A stretch of DNA of 64,000 nucleotides, taken from positions 8,716 through 72,715 of the forward strand of contig LARD01000017.1 in the NCBI GenBank assembly GCA_000980375.1. Reading direction: 5' to 3'. The stretch comes from Clostridium sp. K4410.MGS-306. Lineage in GTDB: Bacteria > Cyanobacteriota > Vampirovibrionia > Gastranaerophilales > Gastranaerophilaceae. The notes beneath the pieces were generated by a model. It ran no database searches. It was not told the origin of the DNA and was given only the letters and a program-made list of their open reading frames with translations. The translations under genes were made by a program, and so were the position numbers. Of this stretch, positions 15,391 through 24,596 are shown in pieces (positions within the stretch are counted from its first letter, which is position 1; each line of letters opens with the position of its first letter).

Positions 15391-17187
15391 TTATTTGTGT
15401 TTATACAATATAAAGGTCACAGGGCCTTTCCACATTCTTTGTACATAATAATTTTTGTCCATAAAATCACACACTTTAGGTGCATAAGAGCAAAAATGAC
15501 CGACCCCGTAAACCGAATAAACAAGCGTGTTGTAAAGAAAATAATCGGGGGGATTTTTTTCGATATTTTTCAAAATAAAATCCTCGCCAAATATCTGCAC
15601 ATTAACAGGTATCAGGTAATAAAACATGTTATGAGTATCTCTTTGCGCAAGAAAATTGACAATTGCCCCTTCCGGAACAGTAAGCACAACAGCATCTTTA
15701 GGAGTATATTCTCTGATGTAGCTTATCATGTCATTTTGCATTGGATAAACTTTTTTTATAAACAGCGTGCCGGTTGGCTGTGCGAGTTTATAAAGCTGTC
15801 CGTCGGTTATTCTGTCGATTCCAAAGAAAAAGAACCCCATCATAATCATAATGCAAAGGTTTTGAAGGGTTTTACACAATCCTGTTTTATCGAGATATTT
15901 TGCATAATCCGGCACATACTTTGCAAAGAAAATAACCAGCGGTATAAACAAAGCCGCTAAAGTAAAAGTGCCGTAACACGTGATTGTGACATCACAAAGC
16001 CCTTTAAAAGAAACAGCCAGAGCCGAAATAACCAGAAACAAAAACATTTTATCCTGATTAGAAGCAATATCGCGCTGCTCTTTTAATTTTTTGTACTTAA
16101 AAAATCTGTAAACCAAAACAAGCACAAACACTTTCAAAATAACGCAAACAGCCATGCCTGCCCAGGCAAAAATCGTTGAATAGTTAATTTTTAGCAAGTT
16201 GTAGGATTTTGCACAAACAAAAAGCATAACCATAAACACCGCAAAATTACACACGGCTTTGACAAATTTATTTTGCGCATAGCGGTTAACAAACAAATTC
16301 AACCCGTACAAAACAACCGCACACGGCACAAGAGTTTTCAGAATTGTCCACACGGAATGCAAAACATCCGCAACAATATAAGGGTTAAAATACAACCCGA
16401 AATTGTAATAAAAATAAGTTGTAACAGGAGCTTTAACAAGTTTTTGAATAAAATCAAAACTGCTGATAAAATCACTCAAACTCACGCCCTGCAAAACAAG
16501 CACACCAAAAGATATTACAGGAAAAAGCATAAACGCGAAAAAAGCAAAAAGATATTTTTTAAATGCACCTTCCTCATTAAATTTGACAAACACGGGCAGA
16601 CACAAAAACAAAAATACAAAATAAGGTAAATCCTCAATCTTGTTTGCAAAAGAAAAACCCGCAAACAAAAACGCACACAAAAGCTGCGATGTTTTTTTGT
16701 CCCTTAAAAAAAGCAAAGCAAACAACAATGAAAGCAAAAAGCCCGACAGAGCATAAACAGCATTGTATGAGTATACAAAAATAAAGTTAAAAAAGTTTTT
16801 TGCATACACACACACAAACATCGTCAAACCGCTAATGCAAAGCGATGTTTTTTTATCAACAAAGAGTTTGGAAATAAAAAACGTGGTAAAACAAATCACA
16901 AGAGAATTCAAAAAGCCCATTAAATAAAGCGTGTTGAGCTTTACCCCCAAAAGTGCATACGCAATGGCGTTTATTTGATACCCCAAAGGCCCGTAAACAT
17001 TAAAAATATCTTTGTATAAAACCTTGCCTTTGAGCATCTGCCAGGGGATATAAGCCTCTCTGCTCACATCCACAAGATAGACATCCTGTTTTCCGTAAAA
17101 AATAAAATACATTATCAAAGAAACTATTGTTATTATTCCAAGCTCTTTGAGGCAGTATTTTTTAGAAAATTCTATAAACTTTTCCAT
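15391..17187 (-). CDS. Multi-pass GT-C glycosyltransferase-like membrane protein
   Basis: A 598-aa polytopic protein with about 11-12 hydrophobic helices. The first extracytoplasmic loop has VDVSREAYIPWQMLKGK and then NVYGPLGYQINA, the acidic/arginine loop found in PMT/ArnT-like GT-C enzymes, which move a sugar from a polyprenyl-phosphate carrier. A soluble C-terminal part (about 475-598) follows the last helix. The divergent partner at 17251 is a GT2 enzyme of the kind that makes polyprenyl-phosphate sugars, so the two may act in sequence on an envelope glycan (inference). Confidence 0.7.
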   Translation of the reverse strand: MEKFIEFSKKYCLKELGIITIVSLIMYFIFYGKQDVYLVDVSREAYIPWQMLKGKVLYKDIFNVYGPLGYQINAIAYALLGVKLNTLYLMGFLNSLVICFTTFFISKLFVDKKTSLCISGLTMFVCVYAKNFFNFIFVYSYNAVYALSGFLLSLLFALLFLRDKKTSQLLCAFLFAGFSFANKIEDLPYFVFLFLCLPVFVKFNEEGAFKKYLFAFFAFMLFPVISFGVLVLQGVSLSDFISSFDFIQKLVKAPVTTYFYYNFGLYFNPYIVADVLHSVWTILKTLVPCAVVLYGLNLFVNRYAQNKFVKAVCNFAVFMVMLFVCAKSYNLLKINYSTIFAWAGMAVCVILKVFVLVLVYRFFKYKKLKEQRDIASNQDKMFLFLVISALAVSFKGLCDVTITCYGTFTLAALFIPLVIFFAKYVPDYAKYLDKTGLCKTLQNLCIMIMMGFFFFGIDRITDGQLYKLAQPTGTLFIKKVYPMQNDMISYIREYTPKDAVVLTVPEGAIVNFLAQRDTHNMFYYLIPVNVQIFGEDFILKNIEKNPPDYFLYNTLVYSVYGVGHFCSYAPKVCDFMDKNYYVQRMWKGPVTFILYKHK

Positions 17188-17250
17188 ACAAATTGTATTC
17201 TCCCTCTCTTTTGATTATACTATAAGTTAAATAATAACGAGGAGTTAAGG

Positions 17251-18039
17251 ATGATTAATAATAAAAAAATTGCTGTTATCATGCCTGCATACAACGCAGA
17301 AAAAACACTTGAACAAACATACAATGAGCTTTATAAAGACATAGTGGATGAAATTATTCTTGTGGATGACAACTCCTCGGACAAAACAAAAGAAGTTGCA
17401 AAAAAACTGGGCATAACAACCCTTGTGCATGATAAAAACAAAGGATACGGCGGAAACCAGAAAACCTGCTACACAGCAGCGCTCAAAACAGATGCAGATA
17501 TCGTGATAATGGTACACCCAGACTATCAGTACACCCCGAAACTCGTACCCGCAATGGCAACAATGCTTGCTTTTGACGAGTATGACGCGTGTATTGCATC
17601 TCGCTTTATCGGCAAAGGTGCGCTGGAAGGCGGAATGCCTTTATACAAGTTTATTGCAAATAAATGCCTGACACTTTTTCAAAACCTCATGATGGGCGAA
17701 CGTTTGACAGAATACCACACGGGTTTTCGTGCATTTACAAAAGAAGTGCTTGAAAAATGCCCGCTAAAAGACTGCGATGACGATTTTGTTTTTGACAACG
17801 AAATGCTTGCGCTCATTTTTTACAAAGGCTACACAATAGGCCAGATAAGCTGCCCCACAAAATACTTCCCCGATGCTTCCTCAATCAACTTTATGAGAAG
17901 CTGCAAATACGGTTTCGGGGTTTTGAAAACAAGTATTCTGTTTGCACTGGCAAAATGGGGTATTTATAAATCAAAAATATTTAGAAACGATGCCAAAACA
18001 CTGGATAAAAACGAAGAATTACCGTATTTTGAAGGATAA
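17251..18039 (+). CDS. GT2 family glycosyltransferase (dolichol-phosphate-mannose-synthase-like)
   Basis: A 262-aa cytoplasmic glycosyltransferase. The GT-A fold begins with VIMPAYNAEKTL and ILVDDNSSDKT; VMVHPDYQYTP takes the DxD metal-binding place as in many bacterial GT2 enzymes of this group, and HTGFRAF lies near the acceptor site. No membrane helices, so it probably works with a polyprenyl phosphate at the membrane surface. The ribosome site GAGGAG is 7 nt before the ATG. It ends at a strong terminator. Confidence 0.88.
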   Translation: MINNKKIAVIMPAYNAEKTLEQTYNELYKDIVDEIILVDDNSSDKTKEVAKKLGITTLVHDKNKGYGGNQKTCYTAALKTDADIVIMVHPDYQYTPKLVPAMATMLAFDEYDACIASRFIGKGALEGGMPLYKFIANKCLTLFQNLMMGERLTEYHTGFRAFTKEVLEKCPLKDCDDDFVFDNEMLALIFYKGYTIGQISCPTKYFPDASSINFMRSCKYGFGVLKTSILFALAKWGIYKSKIFRNDAKTLDKNEELPYFEG

Positions 18040-18040
18040 A

Positions 18041-18066
18041 AAAGGGAGGCAAGCCTCCCCTTTTTT
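18041..18066 (+). terminator. Bidirectional intrinsic terminator
   Basis: GGGAGG/CCTCCC stem with a CAAG tetraloop, A-run before and T-run after. It separates the GT2 gene from the convergent EF-hand gene. Confidence 0.9.
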
Positions 18067-18080
18067 ATTCAGACGTTTAT

Positions 18081-20294
18081 TTAATAGCCTTTTTGACTAA
18101 GATAGTCATTATACAAGGTGTTTACCTGTTTGAAGAAATATTGATATACATCGTAAGTTTCGCTTTCAATGCTTGATGATTTCACTGTTGCATCTACAGC
18201 AGTTTGAAGAATTCTTGTGATTTCAACTTTATCAAAGTTATCACCTAATTGTTCCTGCATTTTATTCATTATTGGCGTGATTATGCCATATAATGCATTT
18301 TTAACACATACATATTTGCCTGATATCCACAATTTGCCGCGACCAATAATTCCGCTGCAGTAGTTATCGATTTTTCCGGTTTCTACAAGTATTTGAGTCA
18401 TATCAATTTTATTATTAGACACTTTATTTGTTTCCTGTCCGTGAACTCCTGCTGTTGCTATTGCATTGAAATAAACCACTGCATTGTTTGCAAGCTCTTC
18501 TATAGAGTGTAATCCTGTAGGATTTTCCAGATTCATTGCTACATTAACAATAGCTTGATCAAAGTATTTATCAATTTCTTCTGCATTGTAGCTGTCACCT
18601 AGCTGCTCTTTCATTTGTGTATGGATTCTTTGTCTGAGCTGATCATACATTTTGTTAATGTCTTTGTTATCTGTATCGTTTGTCCACACAACTTTTCCAT
18701 TTTGAATAGTAAAGTGTGTATAAACCAAGTTATCCCCGCCATGAGTTTCTGTTGTGCCATAACCCCACAAACCTTGAGTCATTTCAGTAACAGAAAGGTT
18801 AACATTTTTTGTCTCTTCGATTTCAACAAAGTTTTCGATTTTATCAACACCCTGTGAAGCAAGAAGCTCTTTGATGAGTTCTTTTGCTTTTGTGTAGTCT
18901 GCTTCCGGAGTTGCTGACGTTTTGAGGTTATCAATCAAAGATTTTGCTTCGATATACTGCGGGAAGTAAACGTATTGAGAGTTGATAGAAGCAAGAAGGC
19001 TGTCAGTTGTGCCCTGTATCATATCTGCCATTACATAATCAGCTGCAGCATCAAAGATAGCATCTTTTTCTTCTGCATTGGCATACTGGCCGGCTGCTTC
19101 AAGAGTTTCTTTAACTTTTTCATAATTTTTTGTATTAGATTCTGTTAAAGCATTTTCTTTTGCATAAACATTTTCAAGCTCTTTGTCAGATTTTTCAACA
19201 AAAGCTGCAAATTCTGTTTCAAGGTCAGTGCCGTCACCTTCGTACTGGCTTAGGAATGCTGTTTTGAGTGCATTTAATCTTTCGAGCCTTGCTTCAGGGT
19301 CAAATAATTCTGGGTTTGGCTCATGTGTTCTTGCTTCAATTGAATCATCAATGTATGCGTCAAGCTGCTCACTATATTTTTTGTTGTCAATAAATTTAGC
19401 TCTTGTTTTAACAGCTTCGCTCAAAGGAGTTGTGCCATCGCCGTATTCGTCCATGTCTCCGATAAGATTGCCTATGGCTGTCTTTGCATTGTTGATTATT
19501 TCCTGCATTTTGATAGGGTCAGTCTCTGTCTGGAGCAGCTCAAGAGCTTTTTGTGCCACTTTGTAATTTGTGTCATTTTTATATTCAGGGTTCAAAGCAG
19601 ACATAAATGCGTCAAACTCATCGTTTTCCAGACCTCCTGCCATTATTCCGAGGATGTAGTCTGTTGCAATACCTTTAATTTCAGCATACTCTTCAGATGT
19701 AATGTATTCAGTGTCTGCTTTTTTTGTAGCTTCTGTGAGTTTTTCATAATTTGCATCAGTGTTGTTCACTGCGTCTGTCAATTGCGTATCAACAGCTGCT
19801 TGTGCTGCTTTTCTTTCTTCGATTTTTTCTGCAATGTAAGTTTCAAAACCTGCATAAACTTCATTTGTATCGTAAGGAGTTTTTGCGTTATTTTTAATAT
19901 AATCTTCAATATAGGTTCTTGCATTTGTGTTGATGTAAAAAATAAGTGATTTTTTGCCGCTTTCTTCAAGCTCGCCGCTTTCTAAAAGACCTGCAACATA
20001 TGTTTCGATAAAGCTGTCTTTCATTTTTGTAAAATATGTTCTCAATTCCACAGCATTTTTAGCAGTTTCAGGAACTTCTGATGAAGTTGTGGGAACATTA
20101 GCTGCGGGCTGCTGTTCAACAGGTTTGGCAGAACCTGTCAAAGATAAATATTCAGCATCTGAAAATCTGTCTTTGAACTGGAATAAAGAACCTACAGCCT
20201 CTTCATTAGAAATCTGTCCGTCTTTGTTTGTGTCTAATTTTGCGATTTCTTCCACTGACAGTTTGTTCAAAAATAAATTAATGTTTCCTAACAT
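18081..20294 (-). CDS. Large helical protein with one EF-hand, function unknown
   Basis: A 737-aa acidic, largely helical protein without signal peptide or membrane segment. Residues 21-32 (DTNKDGQISNEE) are a canonical EF-hand loop, with Asp/Asn/Asp at positions 1, 3 and 5, Gly6 and Glu12. The rest holds loosely repeated helical units rich in Ala, Glu and Tyr (for example YAEIKGIATDYILGIM and FDAAADYVMADMI), suggesting repeated internal domains. A Pro/Thr/Ser-rich linker at about 55-75 separates the EF-hand. AAGGAG lies 6 nt before the ATG. No family is recognised; calcium binding is inferred. Confidence 0.75.
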   Translation of the reverse strand: MLGNINLFLNKLSVEEIAKLDTNKDGQISNEEAVGSLFQFKDRFSDAEYLSLTGSAKPVEQQPAANVPTTSSEVPETAKNAVELRTYFTKMKDSFIETYVAGLLESGELEESGKKSLIFYINTNARTYIEDYIKNNAKTPYDTNEVYAGFETYIAEKIEERKAAQAAVDTQLTDAVNNTDANYEKLTEATKKADTEYITSEEYAEIKGIATDYILGIMAGGLENDEFDAFMSALNPEYKNDTNYKVAQKALELLQTETDPIKMQEIINNAKTAIGNLIGDMDEYGDGTTPLSEAVKTRAKFIDNKKYSEQLDAYIDDSIEARTHEPNPELFDPEARLERLNALKTAFLSQYEGDGTDLETEFAAFVEKSDKELENVYAKENALTESNTKNYEKVKETLEAAGQYANAEEKDAIFDAAADYVMADMIQGTTDSLLASINSQYVYFPQYIEAKSLIDNLKTSATPEADYTKAKELIKELLASQGVDKIENFVEIEETKNVNLSVTEMTQGLWGYGTTETHGGDNLVYTHFTIQNGKVVWTNDTDNKDINKMYDQLRQRIHTQMKEQLGDSYNAEEIDKYFDQAIVNVAMNLENPTGLHSIEELANNAVVYFNAIATAGVHGQETNKVSNNKIDMTQILVETGKIDNYCSGIIGRGKLWISGKYVCVKNALYGIITPIMNKMQEQLGDNFDKVEITRILQTAVDATVKSSSIESETYDVYQYFFKQVNTLYNDYLSQKGY

Positions 20295-20445
20295 AACCTA
20301 CTCCTTATTGCTTAAACCTTTTCCCTTGCTTGTAATCATGTACTCGGCATTTGTTTTTATAAACTTTAGGCTTTTTAGACTTCAATTTTACATTTCTTCA
20401 CAATCAGGTGCTCAAACCCGTTTTTTAAAGCAAAAAAAATACATG

Positions 20446-20476
20446 TTGACATATTATAGACATTTGTCTATAATAT
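20446..20476 (+). promoter_or_regulatory. lexA promoter overlapped by a 26-bp palindromic operator
   Basis: Consensus promoter TTGACA (20446-20451), 17-nt spacer, TATAAT (20469-20474). A palindrome spans 20451-20476: twelve complementary bases each side of a central TT, core TAGACA-TT-TGTCTA. It covers spacer and -10, as expected for LexA autorepression. Confidence 0.85.
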
Positions 20477-20480
20477 AATT

Positions 20481-21068
20481 ATGTTAAATCTGAATCTAAG
20501 CGAGAAGCAAAAAAACTTTTTTGAAAACCTCAAAAAAGCATACGGGAAAGAACCTCTTCCGAGTTTTGAAAAAATAGCACAGGCTTTCGGGTTTAAGCAC
20601 AAAAATTCTGTCTGGCAGTATTTTAATAAACTCAAAGAGTGTGACTTAATCATAGAAAAAAACGGAAAGTTTATCATAAATCCGGACTGCTTCGGGGCGA
20701 TTCTTTTTACATCATCCGTCAGAGCAGGCTTTGCAACCGTTGCCGAAGACTCGATAGAAAAAAGAGTTTCGCTTGACGAAAACTTTGATTTGGACAACCC
20801 GTCAGTATTTATGTTCACAGTGTCGGGCGACTCGATGGTCAACGCAGGTATTTTTGACGGAGACAAAGTCATAGTCAAAAAAACACCGTACGCAAAAAAC
20901 GGAGACATTGTACTTGCGTTTATAGACAACGGCTATACGCTCAAAACCTACAGACAAAAAGACGGAAAAGTCTGGCTCCAGCCCGAAAATCCCGAATACC
21001 CGATTATCGAGCCAAAAGAATCTTTGACTATCTTCGGTGTAGCAACAGGGATTGCAAGACAGCTGTAA
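20481..21068 (+). CDS. lexA: LexA-type SOS repressor (S24 autoprotease)
   Basis: A 195-aa repressor with an N-terminal winged-helix DNA-binding domain (about 1-68; PSFEKIAQAFGFKHKNSVWQYF) and a C-terminal S24 domain. The self-cleavage bond is Ala82-Gly83 in VRAGFA; the catalytic dyad is Ser118 (VSGDSMV) and Lys155 (YTLKTY). RecA filaments on damaged DNA would trigger cleavage. The overlapping 26-bp operator points to autoregulation. A Y-family polymerase follows in the same direction, so the pair may act as an SOS mutagenesis cassette; an all-in-one LexA/UmuD role is possible because no separate umuD is seen. Confidence 0.88.
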   Translation: MLNLNLSEKQKNFFENLKKAYGKEPLPSFEKIAQAFGFKHKNSVWQYFNKLKECDLIIEKNGKFIINPDCFGAILFTSSVRAGFATVAEDSIEKRVSLDENFDLDNPSVFMFTVSGDSMVNAGIFDGDKVIVKKTPYAKNGDIVLAFIDNGYTLKTYRQKDGKVWLQPENPEYPIIEPKESLTIFGVATGIARQL

Positions 21069-21123
21069 TACTTTTAAAAATGAAAACTTATCAACTCTAG
21101 ATATCCTTCCTAATAAAATCAAA

Positions 21124-21191
21124 AAAGCGGGGGTCTCATGTTAATAAATTGCAGATCACAAATTAGATAAGGGATATACATCCCCCGCTTT
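21124..21191 (+). repeat. Long-loop 10-bp perfect hairpin between lexA and umuC
   Basis: AAAGCGGGGG (21124-21133) pairs perfectly with CCCCCGCTTT (21182-21191) around a 48-nt loop. T-rich DNA follows on both strands, so it could terminate either way or be a structured leader of umuC. Confidence 0.5.
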
Positions 21192-21239
21192 ATTTTCTTT
21201 CCTCAACAAAATGAATATACATTAATAAGGTAATGCACA

Positions 21240-22451
21240 ATGGCAGAGATAGCACTTGTAGATTGCAACAACTTTTTTGTATCGTGCGAGCAGCTCATGA
21301 ACCCCGCACTCAAAGACCGGCCTGTTTGCGTTTTGAGCAACAACGACGGCTGTATTATTGCCCGCTCAAAAGAAGCAAAAGCAATAGGCATCCCAATGGG
21401 GTATCCGCTTTTTAAAGCACAAAAAGAGTTCAAAAACGTAATTTATATCTCAAGAAACTTCGGCCTGTATCACGATGTGTCAAACCGCGTTATGACAAAG
21501 CTCTTGAGCTACACGCCGGATGTGGAGCAGTATTCAATAGACGAGGCTTTTTTGGATTTGACTGGATTAAAAAAACTCTTTCGCTGCTCTTACCGCGATA
21601 TAATTGCAAAAATAAAAAACGAAATAGAAACCGAAATAGGAATCCCCGTGTCTATAGGGCTTGCTCCGACAAAAACCCTTGCAAAGCTTGCCTGTGAAAA
21701 GGCCAAAAAAGACAAATCTCTAAACGGCATACACAGAATACACTATAGAGAAATAGACGACATTCTCAAAAAAACCTATATAGAAGACATCTGGGGCATA
21801 GGCAAAAACACCTCTGCTCTGTTTCACAAATACGGGATTTATAAATGCAGCGAAATTGTAAAACAAAACGACTTCTGGCTGAAAAAAATCTGGGGAAAAC
21901 GCGGACTCGAGCTAAAAATGGAGTTGTCAGGAATCAGCGCCAACCCTGTCACAAGCAAAATTGCCCCCCCGAAATCTATCCAGAAAACAAGTGCTTTCGG
22001 CACTTTTACAAGTGACAAAGAGTACATAAAAGGCTCTCTTCACTACCACAGCCATCAGGTATGCTCAAAACTACGCAAACTGGGGCTGCAGGCAGAAATT
22101 ATTTTTGTAATGCTAAGGACAAAAGACTTTGAGGTGCTGACAGAAAGAATTGTTCTTCCTCAAGCGACTGACAGTGAGTTTCTTGTAAATCAGTATGCGG
22201 ACAAATTGCTGGATAAAATTTATAACCCGAACATAATTTACCGCTCATCAGGGATTTTTGCGGACAAGCTGTCTGAAAAATCAGCCTCGCAATTGTTTTT
22301 GTTTGAAGATGAAAAGACCCAAAAAGCTAAAAAGATAGCACAGGTCTGGGATAATCTTGAAGCAAAATACGGGCGCAGCTGTTTTCAGATAGGTGTGACA
22401 AAAGACCCGCAGGAAGAGAGTAAAACCCACGGACAAAACTATTTTTCATAA
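21240..22451 (+). CDS. umuC: Y-family DNA polymerase, UmuC-like
   Basis: A 403-aa translesion polymerase (Pol V catalytic-subunit type). Catalytic carboxylates are Asp8 (ALVDCNNFF) and Asp101-Glu102 (YSIDEAFLDL). The fingers segment has NNDGCIIARSKEAKAIGI as in UmuC. A little-finger domain follows about residue 240 and a short C-terminal tail ends the protein. AAGG lies 9 nt before the ATG. It is placed 170 nt downstream of lexA, with the long-loop hairpin between, so damage-controlled expression is likely. Confidence 0.9.
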   Translation: MAEIALVDCNNFFVSCEQLMNPALKDRPVCVLSNNDGCIIARSKEAKAIGIPMGYPLFKAQKEFKNVIYISRNFGLYHDVSNRVMTKLLSYTPDVEQYSIDEAFLDLTGLKKLFRCSYRDIIAKIKNEIETEIGIPVSIGLAPTKTLAKLACEKAKKDKSLNGIHRIHYREIDDILKKTYIEDIWGIGKNTSALFHKYGIYKCSEIVKQNDFWLKKIWGKRGLELKMELSGISANPVTSKIAPPKSIQKTSAFGTFTSDKEYIKGSLHYHSHQVCSKLRKLGLQAEIIFVMLRTKDFEVLTERIVLPQATDSEFLVNQYADKLLDKIYNPNIIYRSSGIFADKLSEKSASQLFLFEDEKTQKAKKIAQVWDNLEAKYGRSCFQIGVTKDPQEESKTHGQNYFS

Positions 22452-22462
22452 CAAAAAAAGAT

Positions 22463-22488
22463 AAAAAAAGCCCTTGCTATGCAAGGGC
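22463..22488 (-). terminator. Intrinsic terminator for the pseudopilin gene
   Basis: GCCCTTGC/GCAAGGGC stem with a TAT loop; the seven-base T-run lies on the minus strand, so it ends the 22540-24357 transcript. Confidence 0.85.
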
Positions 22489-22539
22489 AAATAAGTACTG
22501 TTTTAGAAAAACATTTCATATAAATATGAAATATAATTT

Positions 22540-24357
22540 TTACCACTCCACAATAACCGCGCCATAGCCGCCGTTTCCACCTTTGCTAAACACACCAGGA
22601 GTGTCTGAAGCGTTACCGACTCCACCGCCGGCACCATAAGATGTACCCGGCGAAGCGTTTTCTTTACAGATTGCAGGCTGTATCATACCAGCGTGCCAAC
22701 CTTGAGTTTCTTTGGTTTCTACAACATCTTCTGCACAAATTTTTTCATATTTTATATTAGAATCTCTAAAACAACGATAAGTGTTGTAAACCGTATCTTT
22801 GTTATCATAACCGGCAAACTCAGTTTTATCTTCATCACCTTCATTATATTCCGGAAAGCATCCGGAAATTTTTATCCATCTTATAAGGTTATTCATAATC
22901 GTGGTATAGCGGCCTTTTATATATTCATATAATTTTATAGATTGAAAATAATCAGACAAAGATTGGCTGGAAAGAGTGCTTGTTGATACAACAAAAGGCG
23001 TAATATCTTCCGGTTTGTTGTCATCAACAGACTGTTTGAGAGCATATTTTGAGCCAACTTTTACAAAACCCTGAGGCAATACTTCAACACCTGTAGACAT
23101 AACGTTTTCTTCTTTAATTTTATCTTCATTAGCCTCTACAATATTGCATACCACCTTTGTACATTTTTTGACCGCAACCGTAACAGGAGCATATCCGCCG
23201 GGGATATAGGATCTTGGAGTACATTCAGGCGCAGGAGCCCCTCCTCCTTTTAAAGAAAATTGTGAATGTTCACCGGCAGAAGGAGCCTCCAAGGATTCGT
23301 CAGCTTTGCCGCCTGCTGCACCATAACCGTAGAATATTCGGCCCACAACATTGTTTTTGACATTTTTAGCAACAGTTGTGCCGCCTTTTTCTTCCGGACC
23401 GGCCGCATCAGGAATAGTAACAACAAGTTTGCCTTCTAAAGAAGGAACAAAATACGTTTGAGGAATGGCAGAAGTACCACCCATGCCAAATTTTTTCCAA
23501 GTTTTAGAGATAACACCATAGCCGTTCACACCGTTTTTGGCCCATATACACGAACGGCAAGCACCCGGGTCTCCACCGTCGCCATAGGTTGTAACGTTGT
23601 CGGCAGTGTCTGTGTAATAATTTTTTGCACCGCGGCCGTAGGGGTTGTAGCGTTTGTAATAGTCGCCCCATTGTCCGTTACTGCCCGTGACATGTCCACT
23701 GAAAGCAGAAACAGTGTTTCCGTTCACTTCTAAAGATGAATAATAGTTTGCAGAAACAACTCCTCTACCATAGCCGGCATCTCCACCGCGACATTTCCAT
23801 TTGGAACAACCTACAGAGTCGCCGCCTTGTCCGCCTGCAACTTCTATATAAGTTTTGGAGTCACCGCCGCCTGAACGAGTAAGATAAGAAGAGCCTCCAT
23901 CGTCAGCCCTTGGATGGCTAACAGAGTTGCTCAAACCGCCGTGATATTCACCACCGCGCGTTGTACCGCCGCCTCCTACAGTCATTGTATAGGCAGTGCC
24001 TCTGTATAATGGAATAAATCCTTCAAAGCGGCCGCCGCCTCCACCGCCAATTACAGTGATACCATATTTGTAAGGTCGTGAACCGGAGGTAAACGTGCAA
24101 GAATCAGTGCCTGTTGCTGTCCAACTGTCGATATTGTTAATGTCACCTTTGGGTGAGCGATTGTCGTAATAAACGTACTGCCCCTGGCTGTTTCTTGTAC
24201 AAATCCACATTCCCTTGGGGCCTTCTGTCATGTCCCTTCTTTTTTTTGTTATCACTGGTACAGAAGCCAGCACAATAATACAAATAATTAACAAAGTAAT
24301 CAAAGCTTCTGCCAGTGAAAAAGCAGGGCAAAAGTTTCGGCAAATCTTTTTCATCAT
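22540..24357 (-). CDS. Large glycine-rich type IV prepilin-like protein
   Basis: A 605-aa surface protein. A short basic leader is followed by FSLAEALITLLIICIIVLASV, a class III prepilin signal: cleavage before Phe13 and the conserved Glu five residues on (in FSLAEA). The body is rich in Gly (GGGGGGRFEGF, GGGGTTRGGEYHGG, GAGGGVGN) with many aromatic and Cys residues and Gly/Ser/Tyr-rich stretches resembling adhesins. Ordinary pilins are 130-200 aa, so this is a giant form, perhaps a pilus-tip or surface adhesin assembled by type II/IV machinery (inference). It has its own terminator and no pilus assembly gene beside it. Confidence 0.75.
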   Translation of the reverse strand: MMKKICRNFCPAFSLAEALITLLIICIIVLASVPVITKKRRDMTEGPKGMWICTRNSQGQYVYYDNRSPKGDINNIDSWTATGTDSCTFTSGSRPYKYGITVIGGGGGGRFEGFIPLYRGTAYTMTVGGGGTTRGGEYHGGLSNSVSHPRADDGGSSYLTRSGGGDSKTYIEVAGGQGGDSVGCSKWKCRGGDAGYGRGVVSANYYSSLEVNGNTVSAFSGHVTGSNGQWGDYYKRYNPYGRGAKNYYTDTADNVTTYGDGGDPGACRSCIWAKNGVNGYGVISKTWKKFGMGGTSAIPQTYFVPSLEGKLVVTIPDAAGPEEKGGTTVAKNVKNNVVGRIFYGYGAAGGKADESLEAPSAGEHSQFSLKGGGAPAPECTPRSYIPGGYAPVTVAVKKCTKVVCNIVEANEDKIKEENVMSTGVEVLPQGFVKVGSKYALKQSVDDNKPEDITPFVVSTSTLSSQSLSDYFQSIKLYEYIKGRYTTIMNNLIRWIKISGCFPEYNEGDEDKTEFAGYDNKDTVYNTYRCFRDSNIKYEKICAEDVVETKETQGWHAGMIQPAICKENASPGTSYGAGGGVGNASDTPGVFSKGGNGGYGAVIVEW

Positions 24358-24543
24358 AACTCCTTATATAGCATATGTTTCTTCATGATAAAGCTATATA
24401 AAAAATTATTCATCCCTAAAAACACAATCCAGGGTCACTTACCTTACCTTACAGAAAGGCTTATGGGAACTGGATTTTGAGGTCAAGAGCTTGTCTTAAC
24501 ATTTCTTTATATTTTGTATTTTCCGTTTTACATTTTTTAATAA

Positions 24544-24576
24544 AAAAAGCAGACCTTAAATAAAAGTCTGCTTTTT
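24544..24576 (-). terminator. Intrinsic terminator of pyk
   Basis: AAAAAGCAGAC/GTCTGCTTTTT stem with an 11-nt loop and T-run on the minus strand, 20 nt after the pyk stop. Confidence 0.85.
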
Positions 24577-24596
24577 GAATTATACAAAAATGTTTT

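Noticed and set aside
21129..21191. Possible 20-aa minus-strand peptide inside the lexA-umuC hairpin
   Set aside because: The G-run directly touches the ATG, leaving no spacing for a ribosome site, and the sequence lacks a membrane-helix pattern.
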